Assembly (NCBI GenBank): GCA_016704445.1
Contig: JADJAE010000160.1
Location: 310,001-374,000, forward strand
Reading direction: 5' to 3'
Length of the DNA stretch: 64,000 nt
DNA from: Deltaproteobacteria bacterium
GTDB lineage: Bacteria; Myxococcota_A; Polyangia; Polyangiales; Ga0077539
The notes beneath the pieces were generated by a model. The model saw only the letters and a program-made list of their open reading frames with translations. It was not told the origin of the DNA and searched no databases. Both the position numbers and the translations under genes were made by a program. Of this stretch, positions 27,358 through 37,229 are shown one piece after another (the stretch's first letter is position 1; each line of letters starts with the position of its first letter).

Positions 27358-28248
27358 CTACGGGTTGACGAAGGCCGAGCGGCCCTCGAAGGACACCGCC
27401 GCGGAGAACGAGCGGCAATTGCCCTCGGCGTCGGGGTCGAGGTCGGTGATGGACAGGATCAGCCGCCGGACGAGGCCCATCAGGTCGGACCCGATGGTGA
27501 GGGTCTGCGTCGTGGCGATCATCTGCGCCGCCTCGATGCCGCCGCCGATGAGCCCCTCGAAGGTGCCGTCGGCCCGCCAGCGGATGCGCACCCTCGCGTC
27601 CTGAAGCTGGATCACGAAGCGCGCGTCGAGCACGGCGATGGGCAGCCCGAGGGGGAAGGGTCCGGCTTCGATGACCCCGTTGCGCATCCTGCCGGTGACG
27701 CGGCTGACGGGCTCGTCGCGGAGCGTGTCGAAGGTCTGGCCCGGGTCGATGCGGCTGTCGCTGCCGACGAAGGGTCTGCCCTGCACCCGGCGAAACACCA
27801 GGCTCACGCAGGGGTCGTCGAGCCGGTCGTCGAGGCCCTCGATGGACACCGCCACCATGAGCTGGCCGTTGTTGATCGCCGCCTGGATGGCCGCGTCGAG
27901 GGCGCCCGAGGTGGCGGTGTCGAGCGCGGGGACGAGGAGCGAGAACTGGTTGTCGATGCCGGGCGTCCCCTCCGGCGAGGTGAGGTCGCGGCGTCGGCAG
28001 GAGAGGTTGTCGTCCGCGCCGCTCACCCGGCCGTCGAGGTTGAAGCCCTCGGACACCCCGGGCATGGGCTGTCGCAGCAGCACCAGCCGGGTGAGGATCA
28101 TCGACTGCTCGAGCGACGTGGCGGAGCACTGCGCGGGAACCGGCCCCGCGAAGGGGTCGACGCCGGAGTCGTCGGAGCAGCCCGACGAGGCGGCGAGCAG
28201 CGCGGCGAGCAGGCCGTGGCGAAGGGTCTTCATGCGGAGGACCTTCAT
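27358..28248 (-). CDS. Lipoprotein of unknown function
   Basis: A 296-residue lipoprotein: signal LRHGLLAALLAASSGC with the lipobox Cys near residue 24, then an acidic start (SDDSGVDPFAGPVPAQC). The mature protein has a FNLDGRVSGADDNLSCRRRD stretch and alternating strand and loop patterns consistent with a beta-sandwich. No named family is recognised. The ATG at 28248 overlaps the DUF1552 stop (ATGA), so it is translated with the DUF1552/DUF1592 pair and is probably a surface partner of them. Start could also be ATG 28233. Confidence 0.72.
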   Translation of the reverse strand: MKVLRMKTLRHGLLAALLAASSGCSDDSGVDPFAGPVPAQCSATSLEQSMILTRLVLLRQPMPGVSEGFNLDGRVSGADDNLSCRRRDLTSPEGTPGIDNQFSLLVPALDTATSGALDAAIQAAINNGQLMVAVSIEGLDDRLDDPCVSLVFRRVQGRPFVGSDSRIDPGQTFDTLRDEPVSRVTGRMRNGVIEAGPFPLGLPIAVLDARFVIQLQDARVRIRWRADGTFEGLIGGGIEAAQMIATTQTLTIGSDLMGLVRRLILSITDLDPDAEGNCRSFSAAVSFEGRSAFVNP

Positions 28249-29558
28249 GGGGAGAGCGCCGAGAGCCCGTCCGTGGTGCGGCCCGCGCCGACGCCGAACT
28301 CCGGCGCCCGCACGCCCATCGCGCGGAGGATCGAGAGCGACACCTTGCAGGCGTTTTCACCGCGCGCGGCGATGTGCCGCCCGGTGGCGAGGGCCCCGCC
28401 GCCGCTGCCCGCGATGATGAGCGGATAGTCGTCGATGGAGTGCGACCTGCCGTACGAGCAGTCGGTGGTGCAGAGCACGATGGAGTGCTGGAGCAGGTTG
28501 CCGTCGCCCTCCGGGACGTTGCGCAGCGCGGTGAGGAAGTACGCGAGGTCGCTCATGATGAGCCGCACGATGGCGTCGACCATCGGCTGCTCTCCGGGCT
28601 CGTCGTGCGTGAGCTGGTGGTGCCCCGCCGGAGCGCCCGGGAAGAGCGTGTTGTTCACCGACTGCGAGTACATGTTGAAGAACACGCGGCTCTGGTCGCA
28701 GGCGAGGGCCATCGCCATGAGGTCGGACATCGCGCGCGAGATGGCCGACATCTGCGGGCGGCCCTCGAGGTCGGCGTAGGCCTCCGGGGGCGCGTCAGGG
28801 CGGCGGCAGGCGGCGAGGTTGGGCGGGTTCTCTTCGAGGCGCGCGATCTGGCGCTCGAGGCCGCGCACGCCCTCGAGGTGCTGCTCGAGACGGATGCGGT
28901 CGGCGGCGCCGAGGCGGTTGCGCAGGTCGCTCGCCTGGCCCCCCACCGCGTCGAGGACGCTGCGGCGCAGGCGCACCCGCGGGTCGACCGCGGTCATCTC
29001 CCCGGGCATCCGAAACCCTTCGCCGAAGAGGCGGTTGAAGAACGCGCGGGGGGAGGTCTCCGGCGGGTTCACCTGGTTGGGACCGCTGTAGGAGTAGCTG
29101 TTGTCCGAGCGCTGCACCCCGATCTCCAGCGACCGGAAGCGCGTCTCTCCGCCGATCTCCGCCGCGAGCACCTGGTCGATGCTGGGGCGGGTGACGGTGC
29201 CGCCGACGATCGCGTCGCCGGTGAAGAGCCCCGTCGGGCCGGAGAGGTGCGGCGAGGAGTTGGTGGTGAGCACGCGCGACGCGGAGATCACCGTCAGGTC
29301 GGACTTGAGCGCGCTCAGCGGCATGAGCTGCGGCGAGAGCGCGTAGTCCGTGCCCTCGGAGGTCGGGTTCCAGCGCGCAGGGAGCACGCCGTTGCCCCAG
29401 AAGAAGACGCCGAAGCGCTTGGGGAAGCTGCTCCCGCCGCCCGCGTAGGCGGTGCCGTTGGCGTTGATGAAGCACTCGAGCGGAGGCAGCCCGATGGAGA
29501 TCGCGGCGCCGCCCAGCAGGCCCTTGAGGAGCGTTCGTCGGTGGATGCGGGTCTTCAC
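28245..29558 (-). CDS. DUF1552 protein with Tat-type signal
   Basis: A 437-residue exported protein. The N-terminus RRTLLKGLLGGAAISIGLP is a Tat-like twin-arginine signal. The DUF1552 body is recognisable from KRFGVFFWGNGVLP, SGPTGLFTGDA, RAMSDLMAMALACDQSRVFF, HHQLTHDEP and a C-terminal DYPLIIAGSGGG. DUF1552 proteins nearly always pair with DUF1592/1588 cytochrome-like proteins in Myxococcota and Planctomycetes and resemble sulfatase/alkaline-phosphatase-like folds; their reaction is not established. It begins at a GTG overlapping the DUF1592 stop (GTGA) and ends overlapping the lipoprotein start, so all three are coupled. Confidence 0.88.
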   Translation of the reverse strand: MKTRIHRRTLLKGLLGGAAISIGLPPLECFINANGTAYAGGGSSFPKRFGVFFWGNGVLPARWNPTSEGTDYALSPQLMPLSALKSDLTVISASRVLTTNSSPHLSGPTGLFTGDAIVGGTVTRPSIDQVLAAEIGGETRFRSLEIGVQRSDNSYSYSGPNQVNPPETSPRAFFNRLFGEGFRMPGEMTAVDPRVRLRRSVLDAVGGQASDLRNRLGAADRIRLEQHLEGVRGLERQIARLEENPPNLAACRRPDAPPEAYADLEGRPQMSAISRAMSDLMAMALACDQSRVFFNMYSQSVNNTLFPGAPAGHHQLTHDEPGEQPMVDAIVRLIMSDLAYFLTALRNVPEGDGNLLQHSIVLCTTDCSYGRSHSIDDYPLIIAGSGGGALATGRHIAARGENACKVSLSILRAMGVRAPEFGVGAGRTTDGLSALSP

Positions 29559-31221
29559 GGCTGCCTCCCGGCGACGCCGTCGGCGCGGCGAAACGCGGCG
29601 CTCGTGGCGATGGATGACATCAACCTCCGCAGGCGATAGCCGCCGTACGCGAAGTCCTGGGTGAGCCTCCCGACCTCCGCCTCCTCGCCGTCGGTCTCGT
29701 GCCGACCGTAGGCGAAGCGGTAGAGCCTCGTGGTCACGCAGCGCGGAAACGAGGGCGAGTCGTGGATGGTCTGCGTGAGGCCGAGCGCGTCGCGGTAGCT
29801 CGCCCCGTCGAGGTTGCCGCTCGGGTCGATGCGGGCGCCGCGGTCGTCGGGGCGCCACGCGCCGATGCCGTTGAAGTGCTCGAGCGCGAGCCCGACTGGG
29901 TCGAGCAGCAGGTGGCACGACCGGCACGTCGGGTCGACCTGATGCTGGATCAGGCGCTCTCGCATCGTGCGCAGCGAGGCCGACGGCTCGGGGAGCGCGG
30001 TGTTGACGTTCACCGGCGGCATCGGCACCTCGTTGCAGAGCAGCGACTCGCGGATGAACTTCCCGCGCAGCGTCGGGGAGGTCGAGACCGGGTGCGCCGC
30101 GAGGGCGAGCACGCTCACGTGACCGAGGAGCCCGCGGCGGGGAGAGTCCGCCGGCAGGGTGATGAGGCCGAAGCCGTCGGCCCTCGTCTGCGAAGGCGCG
30201 CGCACGTTGTAGATCGACGCGAGGCGTCGGTTCACGAAGGTCTCGCGCGTCGTGAGGATGTCCCGGAAGTCCGCGTCGCGGGTGATCGCGAGGTGCTCCG
30301 CGAGGGAGAGCGTCTCCTCGCGCGCGGCGGCGGGCACGTCGCTGCTGAACGACGTGAACACCATCGGGTCTTTCGACACGGCGTCGAGGCGCTGGAGGCC
30401 GAGCCACTCGGTGACGAAGGCCCGCAGCCCGCGGTTGAGCTTCGGCGACGCGAGCATGCGCTCGACCTCCGCGCGGAGGCCCTCCTCGGAGTCGAGGCGC
30501 CCCTCCGCCGCGGCGGTGAGGAGGGCGTCGTCGGGGGGGCTGTTCCAGAGGAAGAACGCGAGGCGGGAGGCGAGGGAGTAGGGGCTGAAGCGGGCGGTGC
30601 CGGAGCCGGACGCGGGCTCCGCGAGCTCGGCGCGGAAGAGGAAATGCGGCGACTGGAGCATCGCCGCGAGCGCGTACTCGAGGCCCCGGTGGAAGTCGTT
30701 GAGGGTGGTGGCGGCATTACCTGCCAGGGTAACCAGGGCGTTCAGCTCGGCGTCGGTGAGGGGGCGGCGCCAGAGGCGTCGGCCGGTGGCGCGAAGGAAG
30801 GTCTCCGCGCAGGTTGCGTCGGCGGTGCCGGTCGGGGTGCAGCCCACCGCGCGGGCGCGCCTCGCCTCGGTGCGAAGGAGCTGCTCGGCGAGGTCGTAGG
30901 CCAGCGCCTCGTACTGCTCCACGCCGCGCCGGGAGATGCTGGTGCTGGCCGCGCCGACGGAGACCGAGCCGCCGAGCGGGACGTCGGGCTCCATGGGCCG
31001 CGTGACGAGCAGGTCGTCGCCGAGCAGGTCGTGGATGGCGTTGACGTACTGCCCGTGGTGAGCCGGCGGAGCACCGGCTCGGGCGGGTTGTACGTCACCG
31101 TGGCGGGGGGCTGCGCCACGCCCGCGTCGGGCGTAGCTGCAGGCGGCGTGGCGTCGCTGCAGGCGACCGCGAGGAGCGGAGCGAGCGCGAGCGACCAGCG
31201 GGAGGCATACGTCGCGTGCAA
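29555..31221 (-). CDS. DUF1592-family c-type-cytochrome-like lipoprotein (frameshift near 31058)
   Basis: A multi-domain protein of the DUF1587–DUF1592–DUF1588–DUF1585 architecture. TTG 31221 has GGAGGT 5 bases upstream and starts a lipoprotein signal (LALAPLLAVACS). One base seems missing near 31058, joining PEPVLRRLT to HGQYVNAIHDLLGDDL (DUF1587-like); corrected length is about 555. DUF1592 spans the centre (FLRATGRRLWRRPLTDAEL; ARLAFFLWNSPPDDALLTAA). A CxxCH heme motif lies in DPTCRSCHLLLDPVGLALE, and the DUF1585-like end follows (YRFAYGRHETDGEEAEV). Presumed periplasmic or surface electron-transfer partner of the DUF1552 protein; biochemical role unknown. Confidence 0.85.
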
Positions 31222-31289
31222 GAGGGACCTCCGGACAGCGGTTGAGGCGGCGGGGCAGTATACGGGATTGTAAGCGCGCGGCCCCAAGG

Positions 31290-32513
31290 TCACGGTGCCG
31301 CGGGGTGATGGCGCAGGGTGACCCGCTCGTGGACGGCTCGGGTGCCGTCGAGGATGGCGCGCACGGCCGGGTCGGCGTCACCGAGGAGGTGGCGACGCGC
31401 GAAGGCCAGGGCGTAGGTGCCGACGATGGGGCCCTGGAGGGCGTCGTCGATCATCGGGCAGCGGCCCAGGGCGAAGAACTGGTGGCAGCCGCCGCGGACG
31501 TCGATCCAGGTGAGGTCTACGCCCGAGGTGGAGTCGAACTGGGTGTCTGCGCCGACGGGGTCGAGGGTGCCGCTCATGGAGAAGACGGGCACCCGCACCG
31601 AGCGGTGCCCCGACGCGCCGAACCAGCTGCGGTCGATGGAGCCGGCCATGGGGATCACCGCGGCGAAGCGAGGGTCTGCGACGCCCCGACCGAACTCCGC
31701 GAGGTCGGCCTCGGTGCAGGAGATCCTCGGGGTGCAGCGGGGCCGGATGGTGTCGACGTCGAAGGTCGCGCCCGCGCTCGCCCAGAGCGTGTGCACGCCG
31801 AAGGAGTGACCCGAGAGGATGGCCGCGTGGGCGTCGAGGCGCCCGGAGAGCGGGTCGCTCGCAGGGAGGGCGGAGACGGCGTCGAGGGCGGCGCTCACGT
31901 CGAGCGAGCGCCAGTAGTAGATCTGCACGGGCCGCGGGTCGGGCGTGTCGAGGAGGGTGTTGCCGATGTGGTCCGGGGCGACGCTGATCCAGCCGTGCGA
32001 GGCGAAGTAGCGCATCAGGAAATGGCTGGTGGGGCCGAAGCCCTGGTGGCCGTGCGAGTAGACGTGCACGGGGTAGCCGCGTGGGTGCGCAGGCGGCGCG
32101 GGCGGCGCGTCGATGAACGACTGCGTGTCGCGGAAGATCAGCGCGTAGGTGGGGTGCGCCCCCTCGGCGACCAGCGTCGGATACCAGATGTGCAGCGGGA
32201 TGGTGCGGGGCGTGGAGCTTCCGCGCGGCGTGTACGTGTGGCGGAAGGTTCGGTAGCCGACGCGGTAGGGGCCCGGTCGGTCGACGGGCCAGCTCGCCGG
32301 ATCGATCGGACCGGAGCCCAGGTCGATGGGCGGGGGCACGTCGCGCGGCGGGTCGACGGGGCGATCGTCGGTGGTCAACGCCAGGTCGTCGACGACGACC
32401 GCGTCGATGGGGGCCGCGTCGATGGGTGCCGCGTCGGTCACGGCGGGGGCGGCGTCATCGCAGCCGGAGAGAGCGAGTGCGGCCAGGCCCGCGATGGCCA
32501 TGTGGGATTTCAC
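31290..32513 (-). CDS. Lipoprotein with alpha/beta-hydrolase fold (PAF-acetylhydrolase-like)
   Basis: A 407-residue lipoprotein from GTG 32513: signal MAIAGLAALALSGC, then an Asp/Ala/Pro-rich linker. The catalytic domain has the strand order of dienelactone-hydrolase/PAF-acetylhydrolase enzymes: YPVHVYSHGHQGFGPTSHFL (oxyanion region), SHGWISVAPDHIGNTL, then the nucleophile elbow ILSGHSFGVHT with Ser in G-H-S-F-G. The acid and His are likely in VFSMSGTLDPVGAD and VRGGCHQFFALG. Predicted to act outside the cell on an ester or lipid-like substrate; the real substrate is unknown. It stands 68 bases upstream of the DUF1592 gene. Confidence 0.82.
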   Translation of the reverse strand: MKSHMAIAGLAALALSGCDDAAPAVTDAAPIDAAPIDAVVVDDLALTTDDRPVDPPRDVPPPIDLGSGPIDPASWPVDRPGPYRVGYRTFRHTYTPRGSSTPRTIPLHIWYPTLVAEGAHPTYALIFRDTQSFIDAPPAPPAHPRGYPVHVYSHGHQGFGPTSHFLMRYFASHGWISVAPDHIGNTLLDTPDPRPVQIYYWRSLDVSAALDAVSALPASDPLSGRLDAHAAILSGHSFGVHTLWASAGATFDVDTIRPRCTPRISCTEADLAEFGRGVADPRFAAVIPMAGSIDRSWFGASGHRSVRVPVFSMSGTLDPVGADTQFDSTSGVDLTWIDVRGGCHQFFALGRCPMIDDALQGPIVGTYALAFARRHLLGDADPAVRAILDGTRAVHERVTLRHHPAAP

Positions 32514-32538
32514 CCAGCGAATATACGTCGACGGACGC

Positions 32539-34632
32539 TCAGGGAGACGCGCGTCGATCGAGCTCATGACCGAGCGCCTCGAGCTCGGGCGTAGAGCCAC
32601 GGGCGCGCTGCGCGTCGAGCCTCGCTCGGGCCCGGTCGAGCGCTCCGTCCGCGAGGTCGGCCCTCACCAGCAGCAGCGCGAGGTCGGCCCGCTCGGGGTG
32701 CTGCGCGGCGGCCGGCTCGACCATGCGGCGCACCAGCTCGCGCGCGCCGATGGAGAGCAGCAGCCTTGAGCGATGTACCAGGGCGTCGAGGGGCTCCGCC
32801 GGGGTCGCTCGGGAGAGCGCCTCGGCGCGCGCGATGGCGTCGCACAGGTGCCGCGCGGTGGCGTCGGAGGGGTTGGCGTGGAGGGCGGGCGCGCAGGCGG
32901 AGAGCGCGTCGGACCATCGCTCCTGGCAGGCGGTGACGAGGAGGAGGTTGCGCCACGCGAGCGCGTCTCGGCTCTGGTCACGGAGGATCGCCCGCAACAC
33001 CGCCTCGGACTCCTGGTAGCGCAGGGTGCGGGCGAGGGCGATGGCGTAGGGGATGCGCCACGCGTGGCGGATGCGGCCGTCGCGGTCGGCCTCGTCCAGC
33101 GGCAGCCGGAGCCGCACCGCGCGGGTCGAGAGCAACGCGGGGCCATGGCTCTCTGGCGCGAAGGCCTCGAGGAAGGACCGCACCGCGACGAGGGTCTCCT
33201 GGTCGGCCTCGGGGGTGAGGTCGCTCACCCGGCTCGCGACGTCGAGGGCGCGGTCGACCCGGGCCTGGCGGGCGTGCGTCCGGCCCGCCGCCTCGAAGGC
33301 GCGGATCGAGAGCTGGAGCGCCTCGACCGGCCGGCGCTCGCGGGTGCGGGCGATGGCGAGGGCCTTCAGGGCGAAGTGGTTGTCGGGGTTGATCGCGACC
33401 TCCCAGGCCCAGAGGTCGGCCGACGAGGCGAAGGCCGCGGTGTGCCGGACGACCAGCGAGGCGCAGAGGAGGAGGCCCGCGCCGCACGCCATCGTCACTG
33501 CGCGCGCCTGGGAGGGAGGGACGCGCGACAGGGCGCGGGCGAGGAGCGCGCAGACCCCTAGCAGCGGGAGGTAGAGGAAGCGGGGGGCGACCAGCGTCTG
33601 GAGGCGCAGCGGGGCGAGGTTGACCGCGGGAGCCAGGGCGACGAGGAGGATCGAGAGGTCCCGCGCCCACGGGCGGAGCGAAGGGCGGCGGAGGGAGCCG
33701 AGGAGGAGCGCCGCGGCGCCGGTGAGGAAGAGCGCGCCGAGCGCCACGGACCAGGCGTCGTAGGCGACGGGGCCGGAGGCGTCGAAGCGGACGAACGCGG
33801 GCATCACCGTAGGAGGCCACGGGACGAACACGAGGCGGACGAGGTGCCCCACGGAGGAGAGCACGCGCGCCGCCGCTCCGGGGAGGCCCTCACCCTCGCC
33901 GTGGAATACCGGACCCAGTAAGTACAGCCGCGCGGCGACGACGGCGGCGACGGCGGCGGAGGGGCCCGCGAGGTCGCGCCACGGACGTCGGCCGCGCTCG
34001 ATCGCGAGCAGCAATGGCAGCACCAGCGCGGACTCCTTGCAGAGGGCCGCCGCGAGGGTGGCGAGGGTGGCCCCTACGACGCCATGGAGGCCGCGGCCGC
34101 GCTGCCATGCGCCGAGCGCGGCGAGGGCGAAGAGGGTGGCCCAGAGGTCGGTGCTGCCGGAGATCCAGGCGACGGACTCGACGCGCGAGGGATGCAGCGC
34201 GAAGAGCGCGGCGCCCAGCGCGGCGGCGGCGACGGGCGGGGGAGCACCCGGGTCGTCGGCGCGCAGGCGGGCGAAGAGCCAGCGGGCGACGAGCAGGGTG
34301 CACGCGAGGTGGAGCGCGACGTTGACCGCGTGGTAGCCCCAGGCGCGCAGCCCGAAGAGCTGGAACTCCACGGCGAATGCAGCGGCAATAAGCGGGCGGT
34401 AGTACGAGCCGCCGCGGAGGTCGGCGCTGGCGATGGAGACGTCCCAGAAGCTGCGGCCGAAGACCTGGGGGAGGGCGGCGAGGTCGCGCACCCGCTCGTT
34501 GGCGACGATGAGGAGCTGGTCGTCCCAGACGAAGCCGCCGGAGAGCGAAGGTGCAAAGGTGAGCGCGGCGGCCGCGAGGACCACCGCGACGGCCGTGATC
34601 CAATGGCGCGGGAAGGCGGCTGCGCTCGACAC
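32539..34632 (-). CDS. TMTC-like glycosyltransferase with C-terminal TPR repeats
   Basis: A 697-residue membrane protein. The N-terminal part has about ten spans; it opens with ALTFAPSLSGGFVWDDQLLI, whose Asp-rich first loop (WDDQ) is the usual catalytic acidic motif of GT-C glycosyltransferases. The blocks SYYRPLIAAAFAVEFQLFGL and FALHPSRVESVAWISGSTDL closely match TMTC/DUF1736-type O-mannosyltransferases and bacterial homologues. The C-terminal about 280 residues are TPR-like helices (ALKALAIARTRERRPVEALQ; LRYQESEAVLRAILRDQS). It would use a polyprenyl-linked sugar on the outer membrane face of the inner membrane; acceptor unknown. Start GTG 34632. Confidence 0.8.
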   Translation of the reverse strand: MSSAAAFPRHWITAVAVVLAAAALTFAPSLSGGFVWDDQLLIVANERVRDLAALPQVFGRSFWDVSIASADLRGGSYYRPLIAAAFAVEFQLFGLRAWGYHAVNVALHLACTLLVARWLFARLRADDPGAPPPVAAAALGAALFALHPSRVESVAWISGSTDLWATLFALAALGAWQRGRGLHGVVGATLATLAAALCKESALVLPLLLAIERGRRPWRDLAGPSAAVAAVVAARLYLLGPVFHGEGEGLPGAAARVLSSVGHLVRLVFVPWPPTVMPAFVRFDASGPVAYDAWSVALGALFLTGAAALLLGSLRRPSLRPWARDLSILLVALAPAVNLAPLRLQTLVAPRFLYLPLLGVCALLARALSRVPPSQARAVTMACGAGLLLCASLVVRHTAAFASSADLWAWEVAINPDNHFALKALAIARTRERRPVEALQLSIRAFEAAGRTHARQARVDRALDVASRVSDLTPEADQETLVAVRSFLEAFAPESHGPALLSTRAVRLRLPLDEADRDGRIRHAWRIPYAIALARTLRYQESEAVLRAILRDQSRDALAWRNLLLVTACQERWSDALSACAPALHANPSDATARHLCDAIARAEALSRATPAEPLDALVHRSRLLLSIGARELVRRMVEPAAAQHPERADLALLLVRADLADGALDRARARLDAQRARGSTPELEALGHELDRRASP

Positions 34633-34703
34633 GGCGCGGACTCTATCAGCGGCTCGCGGGGCTCGACACGCTGCGGTGATGTGCCATTCCATCACGGCTG
34701 CGA

Positions 34704-35638
34704 ATGGTTCCCTTGCGATGCGTGCTGCTGATGGCGTGGATGCTCCTCGGGTGCGGGGGCGATCCGACGAGCGCGTCCTGCGCCGAGGGCGAACGTCGGG
34801 TGTGCCGCGCGGAGAGCGACTGTCGCTGCGGCGCGGGGTGCTCCACGGGCACCCGCTGCCCGGCGATGGACGGTGGACTGCAGGTCTGCGCCGTGCCGCT
34901 CGGCGGCTCCGAGGGGGCCTGCGTCGAGGCGGCCTGGCTCGTGGGCCCTGGAGGGCGGCTGCAGTGCGGGAGGGAGTCGTGCGGGCTCGACAACGCCTGC
35001 GTCGACTGGGGCGCCGAGGGCGTTCGCTGCGCGGCGCCCTGCGAGGCCAACGCCGACTGCCCATCGGGCTGCTGCGTCGAGATCGCCGACCGGGTCGCGG
35101 GCGGCACCCGCTCGGTGTGCGCGCCCTCCGAGCGCTACGCCTGCGTGCCCGGCGCCCCAGCGGGCCGAAGCTGCGCACCCGCCTGCGCCTCGGGCGAGGG
35201 CTGCGTCTGGATCGGACCGCCCCCACGTGCCTCCAGACCTGCGCGGCTGACGGGGACTGCAACGGAACGTGTTGCGCGATGACCACCGGGGGCGTGTCCG
35301 TCTGCGCTCCCGCCCGCGCCTCCTGCGGCATCCCGCTGCGCTCGGCGTGCACCAACCTCGATGGCTGCGTGGAGATCGTCTACGGCGTCCGCGGCACCCA
35401 CTGCGGGGACATCGACAGCGTGGAGGTGCGCGTTCGCAACAACTGCCCGACCGCCGCGGACATCGAGCTCTGCTACCAGCGCCGCGACGGCACCTGCGCC
35501 TGCGGGACGCACCGCGGCGTCGCGCCGCAGACCGAGGCCTCGCCGCCCTTCTGGGCCTGCGACGTGACCGGCGCGTTTCGCATGTCGGCGCGCGCGGCGG
35601 GCGACCCCGCGGGCTGCCACCCTCACATCTGCCGCTGA
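34704..35638 (+). CDS. Cysteine-rich lipoprotein (frameshift near 35221)
   Basis: About 311 residues after correction. The signal ends in MLLGCGG, a lipobox. The mature part has more than 25 Cys in repeated short blocks (CRAESDCRCGAGC; CEANADCPSGCC; CAADGDCNGTCCAM), typical of surface Cys-rich proteins in myxobacteria that are rigidified by disulfides. A missing base in a C run near 35221 separates CVWIGPP from TCLQTCAADGDC. The last about 90 residues are less Cys-rich (CVEIVYGVRGTHCGDIDSVE). Function unknown; it is divergent from the TMTC-like gene. Confidence 0.72.
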
Positions 35639-35774
35639 CGGCACCGCCGCCCTGGGGCGAAGTTGTCACCGTCCTGCCACGAGACCCGCCTATGCTCGCG
35701 CCGTCGACACCGGGCACGCGGCCTCCTGATTGTGGCCGCGGCGCTCCGGGAAAGGTAACGAGGCAGTCGCCCGG

Positions 35775-37190
35775 ATGAACCCACTCTTCGACCACGGCCT
35801 CAGCACCGGCAGCGCGCTGTTGCTCTTCGTCTGCCTCGCCATCGCGTTGGGCTTCGAGTTCGTCAACGGGTTTCATGACACGGCCAACGCTGTCGCGACG
35901 GTGATCTACACCCACGCGCTCAAGCCGACGGCGGCCGTGATGCTCTCGGCCTTCTTCAACTTCAGCGGCGTGCTCCTCGGCGGCATCTCCGTCGCGATGG
36001 GGATCATCAAGCTGCTCCCGCTCGACCTCGTGGTGGCGGGCGGCTCGGGCATCGGCATCGCGACGGTGCTGTCCCTGCTGCTCTCGGCCATCCTCTGGAA
36101 CCTCGGCACCTGGTACCTCGGCATCCCGGCCTCCAGCTCGCACACGCTCATCGGTTCGATCATCGGCGTCGGCCTCGCCAACTCCATGCGCGCGGGCCAC
36201 GTCTTCGGCCAGGGGATCAACCTCACCAAGGTCGCCGAGACCATGCTCTCGCTGGTGATCTCGCCGCTCTTCGGCTTCCTCGCCGCGGGTCTGCTGCTGC
36301 TGCTGGTGAAGCGGCTCTTCGGGCGCAGCCACGCGATGCACGAGCCCCCGGTGCAGGACGTCCCGCCGCCGCCGCTCATCCGCGCGATGCTCATCGCCAC
36401 CTGCTCCGGAGTGAGCCTCGCGCACGGCTCCAACGACGGCCAGAAGGGCGTCGGGCTCGTGATGCTGATCCTCATCGGGATCGTCCCCGCGGGCTTCGCC
36501 CTCGACGCCGGCGCCACGCAGGCGGAGATCCAGCGCACGCTCCGCGCGGTCGACTCCATCGAGCAGACTCTCGAGCGCCACCGCGATCGGGCGGGCTCCT
36601 CCGACGCCACCGTCGTGCGCACGCAGTTCATGGGCGTGCGTCGGCACCTCGCGGGCCGTGGCCGCATCGCCGATATCCCGCGCGCGGAGCGCTTCGCGGT
36701 GCGCCAGGAGATCCTCACCGCGGACAAGTCCCTGGAGGCGCTGGTGAAGCGCGGGGGCCTCGGCCTCTCCGCGAGCGAGGCGAGCGCCCTCGCCAGCGAT
36801 CGCAAGGCCCTGCGCCGGCTGACCGACTACGCGCCCTCGTGGGTGCTCATCGCCATCGCCCTCTCGCTCGGCATCGGCACCATGGTCGGCTGGCGGCGCA
36901 TCGTCGTCACCGTCGGGGAGAAGATCGGCAAGGCGCACCTCACCTACGCCCAGGGCGCGTGCGCCGAGCTCGTAGCCGCCAGCACCATCGGCATCGCGAG
37001 CGCCACCGGCCTGCCGGTGAGCACCACCCACGTCCTCTCCTCGGGCATCGCGGGCACCATGGTGGCCAAGGGCGCCGGCGTGCAGCAGACCACCATCCGC
37101 AACATCGCCATCGCCTGGGTGCTCACGCTCCCGGTCACGATGCTCCTCGCCGGGGTGCTCTTCACGCTGATGCGCCTCGCCTTCGGCTGA
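35775..37190 (+). CDS. pit: PiT-family phosphate transporter
   Basis: A 471-residue inorganic phosphate permease driven by a proton or cation gradient. The two family signatures are present: FVNGFHDTANAVATVIYTHA in the first half and SLAHGSNDGQKGVGLVMLI in the second. About ten to twelve membrane spans surround a soluble central loop (residues about 245-345). Further family blocks are WNLGTWYLGIPASSSHTLIG and LVAASTIGIASATGLPVSTT. ATG 35775 is chosen; the upstream frame is non-conserved. It is probably a separate unit, as no phosphate-regulon genes or phoU/DUF47 partner are adjacent. Confidence 0.93.
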   Translation: MNPLFDHGLSTGSALLLFVCLAIALGFEFVNGFHDTANAVATVIYTHALKPTAAVMLSAFFNFSGVLLGGISVAMGIIKLLPLDLVVAGGSGIGIATVLSLLLSAILWNLGTWYLGIPASSSHTLIGSIIGVGLANSMRAGHVFGQGINLTKVAETMLSLVISPLFGFLAAGLLLLLVKRLFGRSHAMHEPPVQDVPPPPLIRAMLIATCSGVSLAHGSNDGQKGVGLVMLILIGIVPAGFALDAGATQAEIQRTLRAVDSIEQTLERHRDRAGSSDATVVRTQFMGVRRHLAGRGRIADIPRAERFAVRQEILTADKSLEALVKRGGLGLSASEASALASDRKALRRLTDYAPSWVLIAIALSLGIGTMVGWRRIVVTVGEKIGKAHLTYAQGACAELVAASTIGIASATGLPVSTTHVLSSGIAGTMVAKGAGVQQTTIRNIAIAWVLTLPVTMLLAGVLFTLMRLAFG

Positions 37191-37229
37191 CCAGCCTCGC
37201 GGGGCCGTGCGAAGCTCCCATTCTCCGCC

